Origin: Morchella semilibera
Lineage: Eukaryota > Ascomycota > Pezizomycetes > Pezizales > Morchellaceae
DNA length: 64,000 nucleotides
Reading direction: 5' to 3'
NCBI GenBank assembly: GCA_009192285.1
Contig: CM018604.1
Location: 3,224,001 to 3,288,000 of the forward strand
Shown one piece after another: positions 35,012 through 45,453 of the stretch (its first letter is position 1; each line of letters starts with the position of its first letter). A program made the position numbers and the translations under genes. Below the pieces are notes generated by a model that saw only the letters and a list, made by a program, of their open reading frames with translations, made no database searches and was not told the origin of the DNA.

Positions 35012-35299
35012 GATACTGTATTTAGACTAGCGGAAAATAGGTCCACGGAGATCTCCGACAGAGTCATTCTCAGGGCCCTTGCTATGCATAGACCAGGTAT
35101 AACCGCCAAGCTTTGCGCTAAATCTAATTCCAACGACCTCAATCGTTTTCCTGAGATTTCACTTGTGCCGCCCGAAACTATCATCACGAAAGGGGTCAAG
35201 AACAAAGACGTTCCTATTATGTTAAAACTTTTACCTCAACCTATCCTAGTTACAGAAATGAACACGAAAATGCTCCATGGTATGTGTCGATGGAAATGA
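35012..35299 (+). pseudogene. Isolated exon-like frame, 95 codons
   Basis: Opens right after an acceptor-like CTTCTAG and stays open to the stop at 35297-35299. It reads EISDRVILRALAMHRPGITA, and further on FPEISLVPPETIITKGVKN. The composition looks protein-like, but no earlier exon, start codon or family could be found. Possibly a gene fragment. Confidence 0.3.
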
Positions 35300-35425
35300 A
35301 ACCCTGCCTCCAAGCAGACTACAAGTAATTCCACCAGCAGGAGTGTCTGATAACATACACTGACACTGGTTTGGATAGACATAGTTAGCATAGACCTAAA
35401 ATCAGGGAAGCACAATGGCGCATAC

Positions 35426-36266
35426 CTAAACGTCGCAGCCACTCTTTCCGTGCCTGATGCACTTTGAGCACTTGATTGACTTCTCGATCTGCTCGCTATC
35501 TGCAACCTTGATGCAGACCCAGCCCCTCCTCGTGCAGCTTGGGCAGGTGCTGATGCGTGTTGCGCACCGAACCCCGTTGACCGTGAAGACTCCATCCATG
35601 TAGTCTGCCCTCGGTACATGCCAACGTTTGAGGCCAGCGGCCCTTCCGCGCGCCCCGATTGACTCATAATCAGGGATATCCCCCCCGCTTGACCCTTGGC
35701 CAGGTTCCTCAGAGGGCGCCTTCACCGCCCCGATTGACTCATAATCAGGGATATCCTCCCCGCTCAATCCTTGGCCGGGTTCCTCAGAGGGAGCCTTCTG
35801 ATGCTCGTCAGGTGGACAGGCCTCGTCTGCAGCCTTGACCTGGTTTCGCCCGAGGAGGCCAACCGAACACGAAAAAGGGATGTATTCATCCTTTGAACAA
35901 TCCTTGTCACCCTCAGCCGTGATGCGGAGCAGTCCCTCCATGCCCTCTGGGTATTGGTTTGTCCGGTCAGCCATGCAGCGGATGTTTTGGGGGGTTAACG
36001 ATGATATATACCTTCGTCGCTCGCCTTAGAGCACTCTCCTTCAGCTTCAGAGAGGAACATGCGGAGCTTTTCCAATTCGATACCAAGTGCCTCGTGCTGA
36101 GTCTTTGTGAGGACCACTAGGTTGACATCCACCCGTTAGAATGTGTGCTCAGAAAGGATGTAGAGGGGCATGGTATACCGTTACACTCGCCACTATCGAC
36201 GATTGCTTGCAGGTTTTTTCTTAGCAGCCCATCTATGAACTTGGAACCGGTTTCGAGTAGTGGCAT
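35426..36266 (-). CDS. Cysteine-rich orphan protein, three exons, 237 residues
   Basis: Exons (minus) 36266-36179, 36116-36012 and 35946-35426. The introns of 62 and 65 nt have GTATAC/TTCTAAC/CCTAG and GTATAT/GCTGAC/CCCAG signals, with phase 1 at both joins. I start at ATG CCA CTA CTC; the frame is open further up, so an earlier exon is possible. The protein begins with a helical region (LLRKNLQAIVDSGECN, then EALGIELEKLRMFLSEAE). Two 22-residue acidic repeats follow (APSEEPGQG-SG-DIPDYESI). It ends with seven cysteines in the order C-x6-C-x2-C-x6-C-x14-C-x2-C-x7-C, which looks zinc-binding. A paralogous C-terminus lies 720 bp upstream at 36690. Function unknown. Confidence 0.8.
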
Positions 36267-36689
36267 TTCTCCTGATGTTTTAGGACCTTGTTGTTGATGG
36301 GTGATCTGGGTACGCAAGAGCGGGGAATGGTGGTTCTTGGTCGTTTACTGGCTTAGCATTTAAGCATTGTAGCGCTCACGCGGGATCCCCCTACCTTCAT
36401 CTCACTCGTTCCACTAGGATACAATATTCGCTGGGACTAGTACATTTTAGCCGACGCCCTGCTAGGGCAATGCAATTCCAGTATTTTCATAGAGCTTTAA
36501 ATTATGATGCAGCGATTCACCGCCCGGTGTTTTTATGTCTAATTAATATACGATATGGAGATATTGAAATACGAAATTACTACGTATTTCGATCATATTG
36601 CTCAAGACTAAGGTACTGGTGGCTTCGGGCTATCTAACAGAGTCCGCCACATGCACAACCAAAGGTACAGGCCATTCGAATTTATTTGT
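36267..36689. other. Spacer between two paralogues
   Basis: No gene seen. It would contain the 5' region of the 35426 gene and the 3' end of the next. Confidence 0.4.
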
Positions 36690-37063
36690 TTAACACCCCT
36701 TTAAGCCATTACGGAAGCAGGCGGCGCATTTTCCTGTCTGTATGAGGGGGTCACTGCCAGCCCAGACACAAGTGTCCTTTCCCCTTTCAATACAGTTTTT
36801 GCACCTGGCCTTTCCTCTACGGACCTCATTCGGGCAGAGACGCCCTTGGATCTTGATTTCCCGATTTATGAAGGCTTCTTTCACCCTTAGGGTCTTCCAC
36901 CCTAACTCTTCCCCTGCTGCGATAATGGAAGGATAGTTTTTAAGGGAAGCTGTCACAGGTGGTGGCTGGCGTCGGCTTTCCTCAAGGGGTCTTGGAGATG
37001 GGGCTAGAGCCTTGCCTGCGCTGCGGGTAGTGACCTGGAGCGACTGAGCCTGGATGCGAGGAC
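36690..37063 (-). CDS. Partial paralogue with the same cysteine module
   Basis: A minus-strand exon beginning after a CGCTAG acceptor (CTGAT branch just upstream) and open to the stop at 36690. After a Pro/Arg-rich lead it reads GWKTLRVKEAFINREIKIQG and then C-x10-C-x2-C-x7-C-x13-C-x2-C-x7-C to the end, aligning with the last 70 residues of the 35426 protein. The upstream exon was not identified with confidence, so this may be a truncated duplicate or a complete gene whose first exon is short. Confidence 0.55.
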
Positions 37064-38368
37064 CTAGCGAATGCGAGAATCAGTACCACCTCGATAGGGG
37101 CCATAGGAAGGGACTTGATTTACCATTACTCTGCGCTGGGTCGTGATATAGTTCCGAACGAGTTGGGGCAGGAATGCGGGACCCTAATAAACCAATATGT
37201 TAATTCGTTCAGAGCGATGGTCTCGGACCCTGGACATACCGTGGTTAGGAGCTGTCGGCCGGTCTGTCCTGCCTTGAGTACTGCTCTCGGGGTTCTCAAC
37301 GCCTATGAGCTCCTCATGGTTTACAATCTTGTTGAGTTTGGGGCGAACTAAATCTGCGAAGAATAAGAGTCGGGGTAAGCATGTTTCCAGATCCTTTGCG
37401 CCATCTATTGATTTCAGTGTACAACCCCACCCCCAAGCAGATGCATCGAACAGGGTACATACTTTGTTCGACATCTAAAACATTCTCTAGTCTCTCTACC
37501 TGCATCATGCAGGCCATGGCTTCTCTCCTTAGCAACAGCGATCTTCCGTTAGGATTGGGGATCATAACCTACATAAAACAGGCGCGGTATTGAACATTTC
37601 GGATGGTGTAAAGCTGTATACTTGCTGGAGGGTTTGTTGTATCTTGCTGGTTGATATCGGTGTTATAGATTGAGCGGGCTCCCGTAAGACGCCTACACCC
37701 TTACATCATCTGGGCAATCCTTGCATGAAAGCTCCCACCTTCATACCTCCGCGTGGAGAAATGACCTACCAAGCACTCCAGTTTAGATATTTCCCAGACC
37801 TAGGTTGCCACGGTCTGTGATCTACATTTACATATCTACCCTGTCTATTTTAGTATTTAACAGTTATATAGAGTAAAGCGCATTTTTAACTTTGTGCAAC
37901 AATGCTTTTTCTTATTTTTGGTACGTAGCTCTAGACCTGGAAATGGTATTATTTGGGTTCGTTGGAGGTAAATTAATTACATGATATCCGATCCTCCCTT
38001 GCGCAACAACGGAGCCCCCAGTTATATTCCCCCTCAGGAAACAAAAGATTCACCAGATAACCCTCCCGACAACCCGAGAACACTCGTAAGACCAGACCTA
38101 TTAGAAAGACTAGATATGAAGAAGCGACTAAGAGCTAGCCTATGTTTGGGAAAGGTATTAAGATCCCAATAGAAACACTCCTCTTGAACTGCGCACTGTT
38201 GAGAAACGCAAACTTTAAAACCCTGAGTATCACTATTCCTGAAACCTATCCTTATTTCCATCTAAATGTTTTAAAACAACATTCTATTTTCACAAGTGCT
38301 CTGCAACTTCGACGAAATATTTCCAGCTCCCATCCGCCCGGGTTAGAGACCGCCGCCAGCTGTATACA
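37064..38368. other. Unresolved stretch
   Basis: No firm gene. A 63-codon frame at 37981-38172 (plus) starts with a good ATG and ends at a donor-like GGAAAG|GTATTA, but no matching acceptor exon was found. A weak RNase H-like fragment is discussed under rejected items. Confidence 0.35.
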
Positions 38369-39328
38369 CTATATGCATCTTGACATCCTTCGATACCTGG
38401 TCCTAGCGAAGATGCCATTCCTAGGAGGTGTGTGTGCGGGTGTCTCATCATCATCCTCATCATCGGTGGTATCGTCGACACCGCTGGTCTCGCTTTCGCT
38501 TTCTAACGGGTGCACAGACGGCGATGCAGTTGCAGAGAGGTGTCCCAGGTCTTCGCAACGCTGGCGGCCAGCAACGATGCCTGCGTTGAAGCCTGCGGTA
38601 TGTCCAGCGTTGAAGCCCGTGGCATGGCCAGTGTTGAGACTTGCAGAGGTGGCAGCTTCGAGGCCGGCGCGGAAGCCGGCCGCGTGGCCAGCAGTATACC
38701 CGTCTTTATAGGGCACCAAATCAGAAACTAAAGCGTTCGTCAATACATGTAGGCTAGGTAGTGAATTAGATGCAGAAATACCTTGATGAGCTGACTGTTC
38801 TATCAATAGCTGCAGACCCGGAGATGACCGTTCTGCATGTTCTTGTCGTTCAGGAGTTTTCTCACGGCCGGTGGCACTTTTAGGTTGAATAGAAGCTTCG
38901 GGAGCAAGTGATATAACTGCATCTGATACATTAGACTTAGGTAATCTTCCAGACAGGGGAGGTTCTTCAATACCGGAGTATTCGTTAGGGCTCGACGCCA
39001 CCTGTCTACTGGTCCCGGAGGCTAGATTCCCCTTATGCTTAGGAGAGGGAGATGGAGACGACAGTGGAGAGCTCGTATTCTCGCAACTAGTTTCGAGCCC
39101 ATCCCCCACAGACGGTTTGGTGTTCACCGCATATGAAACTGGTGGGAAGGAGCCTAGCTCGAGACTTGGCTCCCTCTTAATTCTCTTTCTCGCAGGCTTC
39201 TCGTCAATAGCTTGTTGCCCCCTGGCTCTTGTTCGCCCGACGGGCTCAGCAGCAGGTTTTTGTCGAGAGTTACATGCCCGGGGGCGTGACCCCGTCCCTC
39301 CGGTGCCTCGCTTTTTACCGTAGGGCAT
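38369..39328 (-). CDS. Disordered nuclear-type protein with a GX3 repeat, 319 residues
   Basis: Single exon from an ATG with an A-rich leader. The N-terminal 60 residues are basic with likely nuclear signals (RKRIKREPS at 47-55). A Ser/Pro-rich region follows to about 195. Residues 210-254 show glycine in strict four-residue spacing: G210, 214, 218, 222, then A226 and S230, then G234, 238, 242, 246, 250 and 254. This GX3 periodicity resembles the Yae1/Lto1-type deca-GX3 motif (iron-sulphur delivery factors), but the flanks do not resemble those proteins. The C-terminal part is acidic (DDTTDDEDDDE). The repeat may pack as a helical hairpin. Function unknown. Confidence 0.75.
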   Translation of the reverse strand: MPYGKKRGTGGTGSRPRACNSRQKPAAEPVGRTRARGQQAIDEKPARKRIKREPSLELGSFPPVSYAVNTKPSVGDGLETSCENTSSPLSSPSPSPKHKGNLASGTSRQVASSPNEYSGIEEPPLSGRLPKSNVSDAVISLAPEASIQPKSATGREKTPERQEHAERSSPGLQLLIEQSAHQGISASNSLPSLHVLTNALVSDLVPYKDGYTAGHAAGFRAGLEAATSASLNTGHATGFNAGHTAGFNAGIVAGRQRCEDLGHLSATASPSVHPLESESETSGVDDTTDDEDDDETPAHTPPRNGIFARTRYRRMSRCI

Positions 39329-40174
39329 TTTTGTGATATTGGGCGTGTGTGTTTTCTTGTTGTGGTGATGTGGTGATTGTATGCGGGAGACGGTTAGATG
39401 GACTAAGAGTGAGAATCGGTAGTGGTGTTGGTGTTACAGGGATAAGCGGTAGGCATCAGATACTTTATATCCGGGGGCGCAAGGAAGCTTCGCAATAGAA
39501 TATTGATATTGTCTTATACAATAGGCGAATTAAAAGCTTCTATGTGGGTTTTATGATGAAGATTGCTATTGTTGAGGTTTCTATTTTCGCTTTTTTGTCT
39601 ATATAACTTTTTGGTTTTGGTTTTTTTTGCTTTGTATGTTGATTGTTCCTTTTCGGGCTGATATATCGATACATGTATCTAGCTCTGTGTTTTTGTGATC
39701 AATTGTTGGTACCGACCCTAGGATCGTTAATCACCGGCAAAGTATTCCCGTTCCCTACCAGCACAAAATCACTTGTTATTTCCAGAAATGTGATGTCTCG
39801 GCTGCAAATATAATACATCGGCAGAAGGTGTAATAGATCATTAGATTATCCCCGAGGTTCTTAAAAAGGACCAAACACCCCATATGTTCCCCGCCAGGCC
39901 CACCCTACGCGACTTTAGGGGGAAAAGAAAACATGGTTGTCAACCACTATCAAAAATGAACGAGTGCAAAACCCCCCCAAATTGGACTGGCCTAACAGAT
40001 GCAGAGAAATCTCATTAATTCTCTCCCCTCCGCAATCTAAATACATGAGAGTGCCAATAGGAATATTCATACATGCTGTTCCCAAAAAGGCCAGAAAAGG
40101 ATACATGAGGACCGACAATTCCACCAGAGAATTGGGGCGCTAAGAAAAGATAGAAGTGAGCAGCGCAAAAGAGA
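39329..40174. other. Intergenic, no gene seen
   Basis: The shared upstream region of the 39328 start, otherwise empty. Weak open frames on both strands between 39915 and 40143 are not supported. Confidence 0.45.
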
Positions 40175-40420
40175 ATGGGGTAGCGTGAAGGGAGAGAATT
40201 GGGTAGTGAAAAGGATCGGTTTGGACAAAGAGAGGGGTAAAATTGGGCAATAGGAAGGATGAAATTGGGCAATGAAATGGGTAAAACTGGGCAGTGAAAA
40301 GGATAGAACTAGGTAATGAAAAAAGGGATGGACTGGGGCAGCGTGAAGATTGATATTGGGCAATGAAAGGAAGGACTGGGCAGCGAAAACAGTGGAAGAA
40401 ACGATGGGGCAGTATCAGGT
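40175..40420. repeat. GGGCAATGAAA minisatellite
   Basis: About ten degenerate units of 20-24 bp with the core TGGGCA(A/G)TGAAA, strongly purine-rich on the plus strand. Confidence 0.7.
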
Positions 40421-40483
40421 GCTATGACGGGAGGATTTCTCTGACGGTTTCGTCTTCCTATTTTATATCTTTATTCCTCGGGA

Positions 40484-40690
40484 TCAAGTCCAAATACAGT
40501 ACTTAACCATGTACTCCCTGACATCTGTGGTGGCAGCCACAGGACGGTGAGGAACAAAGAAATGGGGTGTTGAAGCTTTTATAACCGATAGACGTGGTGT
40601 TGTTACTCGGTATTGTAGGTGAGAAGACACGTTGTCGTCTTCGCTGTAAAACCCACGATTTTGCTTCTTTTTCTCCATTAGACTAGCCAT
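40484..40690 (-). CDS. Possible small protein, 68 residues
   Basis: Starts at ATG after a clean A/T-rich leader (AACAATGGCTAG) and encodes a polar, basic peptide (MASLMEKKKQNRGFY...). No family, no splice partner. Could be a real small gene or chance. Confidence 0.3.
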   Translation of the reverse strand: MASLMEKKKQNRGFYSEDDNVSSHLQYRVTTPRLSVIKASTPHFFVPHRPVAATTDVREYMVKYCIWT

Positions 40691-41105
40691 TGTTATAGTT
40701 ATAATTCCGGGACGAGCCGTATGGCTCGTAGTCCTGTTAAAAAAAACTGTAACACATTAAGTGGCCGCAATTCACAACTCCCTTCGCCGCATTACGCGGG
40801 CTAGCTCTAGGATTAAACTATTTTTTTATACGTCGGTATTTGTGGCTGGAGGGATGGAACTGGTAGTAAACCTATTCACTGTCGCGGGGGTTTCCGTAGA
40901 CATGTAGAGAGTTTCAGCCAGACAGAAAAAAAAGTTGACATAAAAAAGATCAGCATCTACTAGCCATAGATAGTAGGTATGATACTTTCAACGCCGCCCA
41001 CAGAGGCCTCCGGTACGGTATCATAAGTGCAACCGGGCACAATGCTGGTCTTTTTTGTGTCGATCTTTTTTTTTGTTGCAACGGACGGTTGGCTTAGACT
41101 CTCAA
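40691..41105. other. Intergenic, no gene seen
   Basis: Nothing recognised beyond T-runs near 40820 and 41068. Confidence 0.45.
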
Positions 41106-41462
41106 TTGGCAGGTTACAAAAATAACTGCGCACCTAACGACAACCCAGACTCCACGAGTTAGTATATCTCAACCACTATAATAAATATGAGAGAGATCGT
41201 TCTATTTCTATAACGTTAACAAGCTATGGAATTGTTATTCTCGCTTGTGATCTGAAAAAACTTGATTTAAGATCCTGTCGTATGAAAATGAAACTTTTGT
41301 CTCGAACCAGTCCAAATTGGGTTTAGTGTTGTTGCTAAATAGGAATTGAGAACAGCCCAAGTTTAATACATGTAGTTGATTAAGACCACCCAACCCAACT
41401 TCTGGTTCGAGACAAACCTCTGGTTGCTATGCGGGTGCGTACTTATTTTTGTAACCTGGCAA
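41106..41462. mobile_element. MITE-like foldback element
   Basis: Terminal inverted repeats of about 29 bp, TTGGCAGGTTACAAAAATAA against TTGCCAGGTTACAAAAATAA on the other strand, enclose a second inverted pair built on TTTGTCTCGAACCAG (41296 and 41400 region). There is no coding capacity. A clear target duplication is not visible, so the transposon family cannot be named. Confidence 0.65.
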
Positions 41463-41901
41463 TACCACGGCCACCCATACCAAGGTAATTCCGTACCAAA
41501 GACACTACCCGCTGGAACAGGCTCTAATTCAAATCAAAGTTCTTAATTGGGATCATGACAAACTCTCAACCACCTTCGAACTATTCCCGTCCAATTTACA
41601 AATGGGCCTAAATTTGTATTACGTTAGATACATCCGCACCACGACACCTGATACATGAGGACGGATTGACATTGGGATTTTCCGCATATGTATAGTTTCT
41701 TCAAGGAGGTAATATATATCAAAAGCCAAACAAAACAGGTCCAGAGTGCTAACCTTTTACATAACAAATCCAGTTACCCCCGAAGAAACGAAATACAACC
41801 TTTTATATCCCTCCTTCACTTACTATACCATCAGCCATCGTCTACACCTCACCGGCAATACCTCTGCAGTGGCTACTAAAGAGCTACAATATGCCATCAT
41901 C
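41463..41901. other. Intergenic, no gene seen
   Basis: 3' flank of the minus-strand gene at 41902. Nothing else visible. Confidence 0.4.
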
Positions 41902-42780
41902 CTAAGTCACGCTTTTCCTCCCCCTCTGTGGTGACGCGTGCACCCGCCTTGGGATCTTCTTCTCGCCCCTGAGTCTCAATATCTCATATCTCGACAACCC
42001 TGGAATGCGTTTGATCAGTCCCTTATAATCCCGCGATCTCGCCTTCCGTTCAGGTACTCCCTCATCAGCTACGACCTCATGTATTACCGAGAGGCGCTTG
42101 GACTTCCTCGACTTCGTAATCTTACGCCTAAGTGTGATTAGCGTTGCTCCATCTCGTGCCGCCTTAATGGGGGTCGTTGGTTCTTCTGGTTCCGGGTTCG
42201 TTGTCTCAAGTTCCGGCTCCATCGATGGATATTGCTGCCCCTTCCATCTCCTGGAGGGGGGTGATTGGCCCTCTCTGTCGGTGGGCAGCTTGTCGCCCCC
42301 ACCTATCCCTAGACCAACCAGATTATCTTGATCCGTACGAGATTCCTCTCTCCCTGGCCCCTTCGGAGCACCCCCTGCTCTACGCATCCTCTGCGATGAA
42401 ACCGTGTTACCATCAAGCGCCCCAATGCCAGAGTCGGTATCGTCAGCCTCCTCATCGGAGGTGGAGGGGCTAGGACTGCGATATTGCTGCGCAATCATCG
42501 GGAAGAAATGGGGCTCGTCCATTTCACCAGTGTCGGAGTTCTCGGCGAGCTCTGGGAGCAGAGGTGGATCTGCGGAGGGAGGATGCGGTGCGGAGAAGCG
42601 GTAGCTGTAGGTGCTCAGTTTCATTTTGGCTTTTGGTGCTGTGAGGTATTTGGTGTTTGAGCGACAGGAAAGGGAGAGGGTTTTTGAGAACCGTAAGTAA
42701 GGGCCTTGCGCGAAAAGCATTTCTTTGTTCTCAGGATATAGGCTTGAGATGTGCTGGTGGGTAAGTACGTGGCTTGGCAT
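41902..42780 (-). CDS. Disordered basic orphan protein, 292 residues (240 from Met53)
   Basis: Single exon. A second ATG at 42624 (CCAAAATGAAACTG) has the better context and would give a 240-residue protein beginning MKLSTYSYRFSAPH. The middle is acidic and Ser/Pro-rich (SPSPSTSDEEADDTDSGIG). The end is strongly basic (LRRKITKSRKSKRLS, then SRDYKGLIKRIPGLSRYEIL). No domain recognised. The last 60 residues, with alternating basic and hydrophobic residues, may be the functional part. Confidence 0.65.
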   Translation of the reverse strand: MPSHVLTHQHISSLYPENKEMLFAQGPYLRFSKTLSLSCRSNTKYLTAPKAKMKLSTYSYRFSAPHPPSADPPLLPELAENSDTGEMDEPHFFPMIAQQYRSPSPSTSDEEADDTDSGIGALDGNTVSSQRMRRAGGAPKGPGREESRTDQDNLVGLGIGGGDKLPTDREGQSPPSRRWKGQQYPSMEPELETTNPEPEEPTTPIKAARDGATLITLRRKITKSRKSKRLSVIHEVVADEGVPERKARSRDYKGLIKRIPGLSRYEILRLRGEKKIPRRVHASPQRGRKSVT

Positions 42781-42916
42781 CCTGTTGGTAGATGGTTTCT
42801 TTGTTCTAATTTTGATATGGTCGGTTAGATGTACCTAGCTATTTAAATTTGGCAGCCAGTAGGCTATACATCAGTCCGGAACTAGACATGGAGGGTTTGA
42901 ACACGTCTCATAATTG

Positions 42917-42942
42917 ACCCTAACTAACCCTAACTAACCCTC
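42917..42942. promoter_or_regulatory. Telomere-like box
   Basis: Three CCCTAA-type units separated by CTAA spacers, about 140-160 bp upstream of the 42780 start and followed 14 bp later by a CGAGTGAT box. This is the only place where both motifs adjoin upstream of a gene. Confidence 0.5.
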
Positions 42943-42955
42943 ACAGTCCCAGAGA

Positions 42956-42975
42956 CCGAGTGATAGGTTGTGATT
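42956..42975 (+). repeat. CGAGTGAT box, copy 8
   Basis: CCGAGTGATAGGTTGTGATT. The first half is perfect and the second half diverged. It is in opposite orientation to the nearby minus-strand gene. Confidence 0.5.
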
Positions 42976-44350
42976 TAAATTCTTGAGCCCGACATTAGAG
43001 GAAATTGATCTTGCTTCGACAATCCGCTAATGTATTTGCAATCTATCTCGGCTGCTAGACTCTGAGCTATGTTTGAGAGATGGGTAACAGATCTCGTCAC
43101 TGGGGGAGTGAACCTATAGACAAATAAACTACATTAAGTTGGCCGTAAAACTAAATATAACGGCATCAGAGAGGTTAATTGCCAGTCTGGATTTCTCGTA
43201 TGGTTTCTGTGACTTTTTAAACCCTTCTGTATTACATTTGGCTTCTACCCCGGTTGCAACTACCTTAAGCACAACCATAAATAAAGTCCTGGAACATAAC
43301 TGCCCAGTTGAATGACCGGAAAAGGAGAGGAAGTGGTTTGTAGAGCCTCTCCCTAATTAATACATCGCGATCGGTACGTAGTTTTACAACGCCCCGGGGG
43401 TTTATCGATCACGATAAAACACTAACTCGTAGATCGTCGACTATTTTTGTAGGGCTAGAAGTGGCAGATTTTGCGACGCATCGCATTAATAGCTTGCAGT
43501 GAGAGGGCCAGGAGTATGAAATAAAATGTCTACGGAAATTGACGCATCGGGCACAGGCTATGCGCACCCCAGACCCAGTAAACAAGAGTTACAGACGCTC
43601 ATAAAAATTGCCCGTGATTGGGATTCAATATGACATGTCCGGCTCAAGTCATCAGTACATAATGACTAAAATCAATATTAGGTGTTCATGATGTTTTTAT
43701 TCCGTTATCAAGTTTCTATAATTTTGTAGATACATTTGAGTTCGTGGGTTCAACTCTGTAAGCTACTTTGAGCACTGACATCTTATATATGAATCACGAA
43801 CACTTTTGAAGAGTAGCTGTACTCTCCGCCCACATGCTGGGCCTCCGCGGGTCACCGTTTATATTAGGTGGCACTCCCATAATGACCTATACTCATAGAA
43901 CACACCTTGTTACAAAAGCCTGGCTAAATAATAATCCCCTAGACAATAAGCGCCCTCTTACAAGAACCTCCCCAACAGAAAAGGTCCCGGGTACATGCTG
44001 GTAGGTAATGGGAGGAACTTGGGAGGCGCAGTAACCTATGGAAGCCGGACACTAGAACTACAGAAGGCTGGGAGAAAGCCTTTTCTTGTGGCTTCTGATA
44101 ACGGCAACCGTTTTCCATACATATACCGGGGCGCTTCTCCACCAGATTCCCGCTGAAAACGCTGGTGCGAGGTTTTGGAGCTATTCCGTCATTTATCTCA
44201 GCTTCTTTCGACATGTGGCCTGGGATTTAATGGAGATAGATGTACTTCCGGGCCTAGGATCAAAAGTACTTAGTAGTCAGCGTAGTCAGCTTAGCGTAGG
44301 TGATGAACCGTGAACAAGTTAAACGGCAGTATAAAAATAGATACCTTGTC

Positions 44351-44369
44351 CGAGTGATGAGTGATGATT
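44351..44369 (+). repeat. CGAGTGAT box, copy 9
   Basis: CGAGTGATGAGTGATGATT. Perfect first half. Confidence 0.45.
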
Positions 44370-45453
44370 AAAGTACCGGAAATGGGCAGAAATTGACTAA
44401 GAATACGGTATTGATGCGGTATCGGTAGGATATTCTACTTGCCATGCTGGTTTAAGCTGGTGTCTTTGGCTGAATAGTGTAGCCCCACGGTTACATCTTT
44501 GCCCCATTTCCTGGAAGCTGTAGTGTGATAGTAAATTGATCTAACACTTTTATAGGTTGGGCGAGGTTGTCTCGCGCAGCTTGGTCCAGGGGTACAGCAT
44601 GGTTGGGTCTCTGTATGTGTGCCTTTTTCTTTTTTTTTAACTCATAATTTCATTCGTTTCTAGGTACAAGAATGTTGCGTGCAGGGAGACCCTATGGCAT
44701 AAACAAACCCAGCCCCTTCAAGACACAAAGAAAACCGCCAGATAAATCGTAACATCATAGAGAATAGAGCCCTTGTTCCTCCATATCAGAATGAAGAAAA
44801 CCAGAAGAAAGAGAAGACAAAGAAGACGATGAAGCCGACGAAGAGAGAGAATAAAGTGGCGATTTAGGAGCCTGATCCTTGAGAGGAAAGCCGGTCCGGG
44901 TCGCACTAATATATTGCGAAAGAGCATAAAAAGATTGAGAAGAAACGAAAAGATCCCTAGGGAGGGAGCAAACGAGATATGAAGAGCCCTTGCCCCATTA
45001 CGGGCTGGGCACGAAAGTAGGGCTCTGTATGTGTGGCTTATAGATTGACATACTAAACCTTGTGGGCATCTAAGGCGGCGTGGTAATTAACTTCCCTGTT
45101 GACCTACAGTGATCTGAGAGAGCGAGGGTAGATACATTACATACGAGTATCTATAAAAATGTCCAAGAAAAACCACCAGAGCGATCAAGCATTAAAGGGT
45201 GTAAACGGAAGCGTGACTATGACAACATGAGGAAGACCTGGTACTGGGCCCTCGTTTTCACATCCACCACTAGGGAACTTTGGGAGGTTGTATTCATGAT
45301 TTTTATTCTTATCTTTGTTACAAGAGACCTAAGGAAACAACTATTTACAAGAGCGCACAATATAAAACTCTACATTGTGACTATGACAGTATGTTTTCCT
45401 CATGTTGAACAAGTATAATACTTTCTCGCTAGTTTTGACTGAGAGGTGGTAGC

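Larger units (their letters stand above)
42781..45453. other. Intergenic, no firm gene
   Basis: About 2.7 kb. It contains a telomere-like tract (42917-42942) right next to a CGAGTGAT box, another box at 44351-44369, and a T-run at 44627-44638. A minus frame from 44214 (MSKEAEINDGIAPKPRTSVF...) could be a first exon ending at a GTATATG donor, but no following exon was found. Confidence 0.4.

Noticed and set aside
37184-37565. RNase H-like fragment (LFDASAWGWG) suggesting a retroelement fossil
   Set aside because: Only one short motif is visible, with no other recognisable part or terminal repeat nearby. Too weak to name an element or its limits.
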